From NCBI GenBank assembly GCA_019454045.1, contig SKCR01033440.1, positions 36,472 to 100,471 of the forward strand: 64,000 nucleotides of DNA, read 5' to 3'. Below the pieces are notes generated by a model. It had not been told where the DNA came from, made no database searches, and worked only from the letters and a program-made list of their open reading frames with translations. Below, piece after piece: positions 57,632 to 64,000 of this stretch. How positions within the stretch are numbered: the stretch's first letter is position 1; each line of letters starts with the position of its first letter. Position numbers and translations under genes: made by a program. Origin of the DNA: Zanthoxylum bungeanum (taxonomy: Eukaryota; Streptophyta; Magnoliopsida; Sapindales; Rutaceae).

Positions 57632-59422
57632 TGTGTAATCACACGTGTATAACGCAAGCGCACGTATCGTTCAAGTAGTATAAAAAGTATCGATCCCACG
57701 AGGACTTAATACCTAATCTATTAATTTTATGAGGTCAAATGATTACTAGTATCTAATAGGTTGATTGATTGATTGGGAATGGTGATGATTTTGAATTTAA
57801 AAATAAGTAAATAAAATTGCACGAAAGTAGGTTTAAGAAAATTCAATATTAAGAAACTATCTAGGGTTGTGAATCTTTCCAATATCTTTTAAAAGATGAA
57901 GTGATTATTTCATGTTTGTGTAATATATCGGTTTACTAACATGGAACACTAAATTATGTGAAATCCTCTGTCGATGGTCAGACGCAAATACCCAGTTTAA
58001 CCCAATTGAATCATATGTCTATGTCAACCAAATTACCTGGACTCATTAAGTTTAAGTTTCAATTATGGCTACCTCCGCCCGACATATATATGTCTATCCT
58101 GTAAGGAAATCTATTAAAGGGTTATCTATCTTCAAGGAAGATCGTGGGTTATTAAGTCTAAGGCTGAAACCTAAAATTCATTTGTCAAGTTTATTTTAGA
58201 TTTACCAGATCAATCTTATTAGTGATCAATTAGCAAGACGCATTAAGCTTAAGACTTAATAAGTAAACCTTTAAATTACCCAAACAATAAAATAACCCCT
58301 TTATAAACCGGTGATATTAGAATTAATCACAACCCTAGATAACTAACTTAGTTACGACACATAACTAGGGCTAGTAAAATAAAAGACATAAAGTAAAAAT
58401 GCTGAAAAGTAATTGCGGAAAAGTAAAAATTGAAAAGTAAATTACAATAAAATAAAATGCTAAGGTAAAAGGATCAACTTTTACTACTACTAATTTAGAT
58501 ATCTCCCTTAATATAATATATTAACTTGTGATTATTTTACCAACCAGTCATATAGACGGTAACCTGATTAAGTCAAATTAAGTCCAACCAGCCATAAAGA
58601 CGGAACCAAAATAAACATGTCATATAGGCGGTAATTACAAAACTGAAATTAAAAAAAAAAACTAGGTAGAAAACTCCCTATTTATATCAGAGAATTCAGA
58701 GAGGAGGTACATCTGAAACTGAAATTTCGAGCTCTATTTATAGGCGTCAATAAGCCCCACGCATCGTGACGCGCAAGTTTCTTCTTGCGTCGCGACGCGC
58801 TGATTGATCGACTCCATATTCTTATCTGCCACGTGGCATTATGGATAAGGTGATAAGGTGACACGTGGCAAGGCGGCGGGCAACTCAATGATTATGTTGA
58901 TGTGGCGATGACGTGGCGACACGTGGCGATATTGATTGTCAGCACCATAGAATGATGACACGTGGCACGCTGTGATTGGCTGATGATGATGTGGCAAAGT
59001 TGACTCGGTCTTCTGCTGACATGGCTGACACGTGGGGTGACACATGGTGACACGTGGCAATGGCGATTGTCGGCACCATTGGATGCTGACACGTGGCACG
59101 ACGCACGTTAGCAAATCGGCTGTGATGGTGACACGTGGCACGTCGCACGTTAGCAAAGTCCAACTTCACAGATTCTGACATGTGGACCCGGCGCACGTTA
59201 ACATGGATCGGCGCACGTTTGGCGTCGCGACATGCCAAATGACAAAATTGCCCTTTTGTGTCATTTTCACTGTTTTAGTCCCAAATCACCTCCAGAGAGT
59301 TCTGAAATTTTATTTATCTACAAAATAACACAAAACACATCAAAATATTCACAAAACTCAAGATACTATACAAAATATTAGGTCAAATGAGTGGGAAATA
59401 GTGATACATTTACCACTCATCA
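57632..59422 (-). repeat. 3' LTR of element E
   Basis: About 1.79 kb. On the minus strand it starts TGATGAGTGGTAAATG (59422) and ends GATTACACA (57632). Transcription signals: a G-box array (58830-59140), a GCGTCGCGACGC palindrome (58787-58798), then the TATA box CTATAAATAG (58734-58743). Near its 3' end it has GTCCTCGTGGGATCGATAC, a feature of many plant Tat-type LTRs (from memory). Confidence 0.82.
58830..59140 (-). promoter_or_regulatory. Array of eight CACGTGG (G-box/ABRE) motifs in U3
   Basis: On the plus strand CACGTGG occurs at about 58830, 58863, 58920, 58959, 59029, 59051, 59090 and 59132, mostly as TGACACGTGGCA, plus one GACGTGG at 58910. On the element's strand the motif reads TGCCACGTGTCA, from about 90 to 400 bp upstream of the TATA box. 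CACGTGGC is the core of the abscisic-acid response element bound by bZIP factors. Response to ABA or stress is inference. Minus-strand ORFs here come from the repeat. Confidence 0.82.
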
Positions 59423-59436
59423 CACCCTCAAACCTA
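59423..59436 (-). promoter_or_regulatory. Polypurine tract of element E
   Basis: The minus strand reads AGGTTTGAGGGTG directly before the LTR start, preceded by TTTTGCTCGAGGACTAGCAA, the usual arrangement in plant Tat-type elements. Confidence 0.8.
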
Positions 59437-60833
59437 ACATTTTGCTAGTCCTCGAGCAAAACATAGAATAAAATAACATAAACATCTTTAAAATAAAATT
59501 TAACTAAGCCACTTTCGTAGGGATTACGGTTGCATTTAGCTTAGGCAACAAGCCTTTAAACCCTTAGGTGTCCCTAGTGGACGAGTTGTAGTCTCGTGAG
59601 GGTTTACAACATGATACCCACAAATATTTTACAAAAGTAAAAAGGTAGTGAAACTAATGCACACAAAAGCAAAAAGACAAGAGAAAAAAGAATAAATACG
59701 TTAATGACTAATCAGGTTAAACTTCTACTTCAAGTTACTAGTTGTTTTCTTTCTTTCTAAATTACCGAATAAGTAAATTCTCCGGTTATATTTACCATTC
59801 TCCATATACACAACCAACAAAAAACAACTCATTTTTGCCCACAACAGTCACAAGTGCAGTTGATAAGAGAATAATATTTTTGTCCTAAAGTTTTATCAGA
59901 ATTCACACCTTTTTGTAGCAATAGAATAATTTTTCTGATTTTTCTGATTTTTTTCTTTGATTTTTGATTTTTGATTTATTTATATACAATATCTTCCATA
60001 TATGTAGCGAGTGTTGGGTCGGTGGCTCCCAAACCAGTTGGCTTTAGGGCACCAGGTGTTAAGACACCCCTACAGACTTAATTACTCAGACTTCAGATAT
60101 ATATATATTTTTGCAACATTCTTGATCCATGTAGCGAGCTTTGGGTCAGTGACTCCCAAACCAGTTGGCTTTAGGGCACTAGGTGTTAAAACACCCATAC
60201 GGACTTAATAACTCGGATCTCATACGTTTTTTTTACTCTATTGCTTTTTGAGATGCTTCCTCCAATTAAACTATAGCACTGAATATTAAAAACTTTTCAA
60301 TTATAGCTCATGTCTGTATGTTACCATGCATGTTGATAATACCTGCCAACTGAGCATATGAAGATCCATTTTAGTCAATTTTATTGAGAATTCACAAATT
60401 AAATAATTCAAAAGGAAATAAACAAAAATTAACTTGTTCCGAAATATGTTTGAGATACGTCTCAGGAGTGGAAACTCCTTACACAGCTATCTCTTACCAA
60501 TTTTACCTTTTTAGTCAAAATAAAAACACAAAAACGTAAAATATTTGTGTAATTTTTGAAAAAAATTCAATTTTTTTTGTATTTTTCAAAAAATTTGGAC
60601 TAAAAATAAAAAGAACACACAACTAAAAATAAGATACTGATCAACTAATTTTCTCCCCAAAACCTAAATGAGACATTATCCCCAATGTCTTAAACAGTAA
60701 AAGAAGAGCTTAGAAGATAGTACCTGGTTAACTGAAATTCTACACAAAAAGTTAAAGGTTAAGATCCAGATTAATCCGACGCCTCTTACCACGATCATTT
60801 TCGGACCAATTATCTTTGAAATGATATGTCAAT
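59437..60833 (-). other. Element E tail between LOG gene and LTR
   Basis: About 1.4 kb with no gene. It includes a direct repeat (60002-60098 and 60129-60225, offset 127 bp) around CTCCCAAACCAGTTGGCTTT, and a TTTTTGATTTTTGATTTTT stretch near 59950. Confidence 0.7.
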
Positions 60834-61403
60834 TTATGGTTCATAGGCTAAGATTTGGTCAATTATATCTGGAGCTGTTCTGGCAGTGAAGAGGAGTTCT
60901 TTTAAATATTTTGACACGAATCCATTTCTCCGGGCATCATCAAGAAACACACAAAGAAAATCATAAAATCCTTCAATGTTGTACAGTCCAAGCGGTTTCT
61001 GGTGTATGTTCAGGTTCGCCCAAGATAACACTGTAAAAATTTCCTCCAATGTACCCAAGCCACCTGGCAAAGTAATAAAAGCATTAGCACGGTTAATCAT
61101 TTCTACTAGTCGTTCAGACATACCTGGCACGATTAGTTCTTCTCCGTTTGATGGTCCAATAAGATTTGCCTCTGCCAAGGGTTTTGGAATGATTCCCAAA
61201 ACGTGACTGCCTCCTTTCTGTACGGCCTTTGAAACGATCCCCATTAGTCCAAGATTGCCTCCGCCATATACTAAGTGCATATTCCTTGCAGCTAAGACTC
61301 GACACAATTCCTGTGCTGCTTCTACGTATTGTGGCTTATTACCAACACTAGTACCACAAAACACACAGATATTTTCAACTCGTCTTCTTGAAGTGGCTTC
61401 CAT
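60834..61403 (-). CDS. LOG-like cytokinin riboside monophosphate hydrolase, captured
   Basis: An open, intronless frame of 189 codons. LOG enzymes release active cytokinin base from its ribotide. Visible features: ICVFCG near the N-terminus (12-17), VYGGGNLGLMG (45-55), SHVLGIIPK (66-74), SERLVEM (96-102), and the signature PGGLGTLEE (113-121). The Lys that usually follows the Arg of the H-E-R-K motif is Leu here. It is slightly shorter than typical LOGs (about 210-220), lacking a C-terminal tail. Host LOG genes normally contain introns, so this looks like a cDNA-derived copy. It lies 249 bp after the unknown ORF on the same strand, inside element E. A possible 3' splice site (CACCCTTTTCAG, last base 61456) precedes the ATG. 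It may also be an inert relic; the intact frame argues for recent capture or selection. Confidence 0.88.
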   Translation of the reverse strand: MEATSRRRVENICVFCGTSVGNKPQYVEAAQELCRVLAARNMHLVYGGGNLGLMGIVSKAVQKGGSHVLGIIPKPLAEANLIGPSNGEELIVPGMSERLVEMINRANAFITLPGGLGTLEEIFTVLSWANLNIHQKPLGLYNIEGFYDFLCVFLDDARRNGFVSKYLKELLFTARTAPDIIDQILAYEP

Positions 61404-61652
61404 GTTTTACTCTGGATGTCTTCAAAAGTGCAATGATGAGTTGAATTTATAACACCTGAAAAGGGTGAGTAAAATAATAGCACTAGTACCTGCCAAATGA
61501 CAATTATTAGTAACAGTAAAATAAATCGTGATAGTCAAAAAAGTCTGGATCATGTCAGAGAAAATAAAAGAAAACAACAAAACAAATTACAATTATTAGG
61601 AAAAGACAAATATATATAATATTTACAAGAAAAGTAGCGGCTTGATTGACGT

Positions 61653-62201
61653 CTATGCGTCAGGGACAAGCTTCCCATCCAATTTTCTTATAAATTGGCA
61701 AACAAGGTCTTTTTGAGTCAGATTCCCGAGACTTAATTGTTGTCTTTCTTTTTGAAATTGTGTATGTAATTTGCGAAAGGCTATATGAATATATCCACTG
61801 GGATGCGTCTCAAGAGTCGAAGATATATCATCTAAAGACTTCTTACTCAAGCCATCCCTAATGAATTTAATTTTGTCTTCACGATTATCAGACACCATTC
61901 CTAAAGAACGACAATGAGTATTGCAATTCCAGCGTGCACATTTGTAACAAACACTCATTTTCTTAGCTCTACGTTTATTTGCATATGTGCTTCTTCCAAA
62001 ACAAGTCAGATGTGAAATAAAAGAGTCAGAAGACTCACCTGCCAATCGGACCCGTGCTTCAATTACCCAACGAATGTCATTAGGAATATTATGGATCATC
62101 AGTAGTCTCATTCGTTCCAAGCGAGCTTTGTAGACTTTCATCAGAGAGTTTTGAGGGAGAGAATGAAATTGCTTGTGAAGATTTGCGAGAACTTCTTCCA
62201 T
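61653..62201 (-). CDS. Unknown 182-codon accessory ORF of element E
   Basis: I do not recognise this protein. Start chosen at the ATG at 62201 (MEEVLANLHKQF), because the minus strand has a strong 3' splice site GTTTAGTTTTTGCAG ending at 62218, just upstream; a longer frame without this start exists to 62234. It is basic in the middle (ANKRRAKK, 74-81), with a possible zinc cluster: Cys67, Cys85, Cys88, Cys93 and Cys97, spaced C-x17-C-x2-C-x4-C-x3-C, and a His at 96. No membrane segment is seen, so it is unlikely to be an env-like protein. Tat-lineage elements are known to carry extra ORFs, so it may be one of those. It is fully open although gag and protease of the same element are broken. 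Confidence 0.75.
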   Translation of the reverse strand: MEEVLANLHKQFHSLPQNSLMKVYKARLERMRLLMIHNIPNDIRWVIEARVRLAGESSDSFISHLTCFGRSTYANKRRAKKMSVCYKCARWNCNTHCRSLGMVSDNREDKIKFIRDGLSKKSLDDISSTLETHPSGYIHIAFRKLHTQFQKERQQLSLGNLTQKDLVCQFIRKLDGKLVPDA

Positions 62202-62379
62202 CCTGAAATGTCTTAATCTGCAAAAACTAAACACATAAAATTAAATCACACCAAATCACAATATATACACAAATTGCATGGGTTGCCTCCCGCGACGCGA
62301 TAAGTTTAACGTCGTCAGCTAGACGTGACTTCTCGAACGTTAGGCTGGATCTGAAAGTGTGACACTTTCTTTTTCGCGC

Positions 62380-62696
62380 TCAAATGATTCTCCAAGTAGT
62401 GCTTAACACGCTTGTTTTAACCTTGAATGTTTTGTTGGAGTTTGGATCATGTATCTCAACGGCTTTGTCTGGTAAAACCTTGGTGATCACAAATGGACCT
62501 GACCACCGTGATTTTGGCTTCCATGGGAGAAATTTTACCATTGATTTGTTTAATAGTACCTTCTGTCCTGGTTCCAGTTGTATGCGTACTAACTTCTCAT
62601 CATGTTTTTTCCTTTCATTTTCTTTGTACAATTTGGCATTCTCAAAAGGCTGTATGTGAAATTCTTTCAATTGTTGAGCTGGTGGAACTGTTTCTC
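62380..62696 (-). pseudogene. Integrase C-terminus of element E
   Basis: The frame from about 62692 to the stop at 62380 reads QQLKEFHIQPFENAKLYK, then GQKVLLNKSMVKFLPWK, SRWSGPFVITKVLPDKAVEI and HDPNSNKTFKVK. This is the C-terminal domain of Tat/Athila integrase. The catalytic core and zinc finger are absent: the pre-RT sequence joins here at about 62695, a deletion of a few kb relative to full elements. The frame after SNKTFKVK diverges quickly. Confidence 0.85.
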
Positions 62697-64000
62697 TTAT
62701 GTTGCTTGTAGTGCAAGAATTGGCTTTTTCAGTGCAAAAGATGCTTTATCTTCAGGCTCTACAGGCAATTGACATGTTTTAAGTTTGTCAGTAGAACTTT
62801 GCATTACATTGGAGTTCTGAATGGTATTGTGTATCATATCAAGTCTGAAACATTCCTCATTCTTTTCATCATCTGAGAAATTCATGGCCTTGAAAACATT
62901 GAATGTTACTTCTTGGTCATGTACCCTCATGGTTAGTTCTCCTTTTTGTACATCAATAATAGTTCGACCTGTAGCCAAGAATGGTCTTCTGAGTATTATC
63001 AGCACGTCTGCATCTTCCCATATCAAGGACAATAAAATCTGTTGGGAAAATGAATTTGTCAACCTTGACCAAAACATCCTCAACTGCGCCTCTTGGAAAT
63101 ACGAGCGTTCTATCAGCAAGTTGTAGAGAGACTGAAGTTGGCATTATTTCTCCAATATGTAATTTCCTGAAAATAGAAAAAGACATCAAGTTAACACTCG
63201 CACCTAAATCACATAAAGCCATACCGAAGTTATGCTCTCATATGATGCAAGGAATGGTAAAACTGTCAGGATCTTTCAACTTTGGGGGAAGCTTCCTTTG
63301 AATGATAGCGCTGCATTCTTCTGTCAATGCTACTGTCTCGTAATCTCCCAATCTCCGTTTTCGTGAAAGAATGTCTTTCATGAATTTTACATAGCTGGGC
63401 ATTTGTTCCAAGGCTTCTGCAAATGGAATGTTGATGGCAGCTTTTTGAACACCTCTAGGAAACGAGCAAACTTCTTGTCCAGTTTGTTTTTCTGAAGTCA
63501 CTGTGGAAAAGGTGGAGGTAGAGTGATTCTTTTTTGTTCTTTTTCCTTTGCTTCTTTTTCCTCTATCTGTTGCTTTGTTTCTTTTGGAATATCTTCAATT
63601 GTTGCCTTGATTCCAACATCTTTGTTGATTTCAGTACCACTTTTTAACATGATAGCATGACATTGCTCATTTCTCATGTTCCATGGATTTGGCTCTGTGT
63701 TGCTAGGAAGGGTACCTGACGGTCTGTAACTCTGAGCATTGGCCAGTTGTCCAATTTGATTCTTCAATGCTTTGATGGAAGTAGATTGGCTTTGAAACAT
63801 AGCATCATACTTTTTTAACTGAGCCAGCACTTCTGTTATTCCTGGTTCATTTGCATGTTCCTAGCCTTTGTTCTGTTGCTGGAATCCAGGTGGTGGATAG
63901 TTCTGCTGTTGGAATCCAGGTGGTGGATTGTTCTTTTGCCCTGAATTGTTGCTCCATGAAAAATTCGGATGATTCCTCCACCCTGGGTTATAGGTGTTGG
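62697..64000 (-). pseudogene. Element E gag C-terminus and protease, broken
   Basis: On the minus strand: gag tail with NPGWRNHPNFSWSN (about 63965-64000) and a doubled QQQNYPPPGF segment, an in-frame TAG near 63860, then LKNQIGQLANAQSYRPSGTLP (63700-63830); a KLPPKLKDPDSFTIPC stretch; an in-frame TGA near 63238; the aspartic protease with LCDLGASVNLM (about 63210), whose catalytic Asp-Leu-Gly is intact; a frame change near 63010; and RPFLATGRTIIDVQKGEL (about 62950), ending at 62697 in front of the deletion. No functional Gag or protease can be made from this copy. Confidence 0.88.

Larger units (their letters stand above)
57632..64000 (-). mobile_element. Element E: gypsy element carrying a LOG gene (partial)
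   Basis: A minus-strand Ty3/gypsy element, entering at the right window edge. Order on the minus strand: end of gag, protease, a short pre-RT stretch, a large deletion, integrase C-terminus, an unknown 182-codon ORF, a LOG-like gene, a 1.4-kb tail, the polypurine tract, and the 3' LTR. The NPGWRNHPNFSW gag tail, DLGASVNLM protease and SRWSGPF integrase tail fit the Tat/Athila group. Because reverse transcriptase and integrase core are missing it must be non-autonomous. The 5' LTR lies outside the window. Confidence 0.88.

Noticed and set aside
58839..59238. His/Val-rich minus-strand frames
   Set aside because: They arise from the TGACACGTGGCA array of the E LTR.

Overview
This is a nuclear plant sequence, most likely a eudicot. 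It carries an intronless plant U-box E3 ligase gene with an ARM-repeat tail, a multi-exon plant RING-H2 gene with GT/AG introns, tRNA-derived SINEs with A tails, MITEs, and many LTR retrotransposons with plant-type primer sites. Roughly two thirds of the window is retrotransposon. Nothing here is organised as a bacterial operon.

Layout. 1-14029: a Ty1/copia element on the minus strand (B; only leader and one LTR in view) is split by a complete Ty1/copia element on the plus strand (A, 2415-11932, target duplication CAAAA). 14030-14963: a degenerate CT-rich minisatellite and a short LTR remnant. 14964-21384: complete minus-strand copia element F (target duplication ATTAC) whose leader carries an array of short palindromes. 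21717-27968: complete minus-strand copia element G (target duplication CATGA) with a 1170-codon open pol but a dead gag. 27974-30000: AT-rich DNA with a hairpin, MITEs and a hAT-like element rich in CGGGTCGGGT. 30344-31594: the one clearly intact host gene, a PUB25/26-like U-box ligase. 31971-32148: a SINE with a perfect 15-bp target duplication. 32539-37974: young plus-strand copia element H (target duplication AATGT) with a GC-rich ACGT-motif array in its leader. 37980-41198: AT-rich DNA, two long TA microsatellites and a probable solo LTR. 41199-49260: an MBR1/MBR2-like RING-H2 ligase gene on the minus strand with a doubled large exon, several frame breaks and a lost zinc ligand. 50100-57401: a truncated gypsy LTR (D) abutting a very decayed copia element (C), a relative of A and B. 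57402-57631: a fragment of a LOG cytokinin-activating enzyme gene. 57632-64000: the 3' half of a minus-strand Ty3/gypsy element (E) of Tat/Athila type.

Element E is the most unusual object. Its gag and protease are broken by stops and a frameshift, and its reverse transcriptase, RNase H and integrase core are deleted. Between the remaining integrase tail and the 3' LTR it nevertheless keeps two open frames on the coding strand: a 182-codon Cys/His-containing ORF I do not recognise and an intronless 189-codon LOG-like gene with its PGGxGTxxE motif. Each follows a plausible 3' splice site. The E LTR also carries eight CACGTGG (G-box/ABRE-type) motifs just upstream of its TATA box. I infer a gene-transducing, non-autonomous retrotransposon. 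A second, divergent LOG fragment lies at its LTR boundary, so LOG sequence may be an old cargo of this lineage.

Caution: element A, parts of H and the RING-H2 gene are interrupted mainly by 1-2 nt indels. Some of these may be consensus errors of a long-read assembly rather than real mutations.
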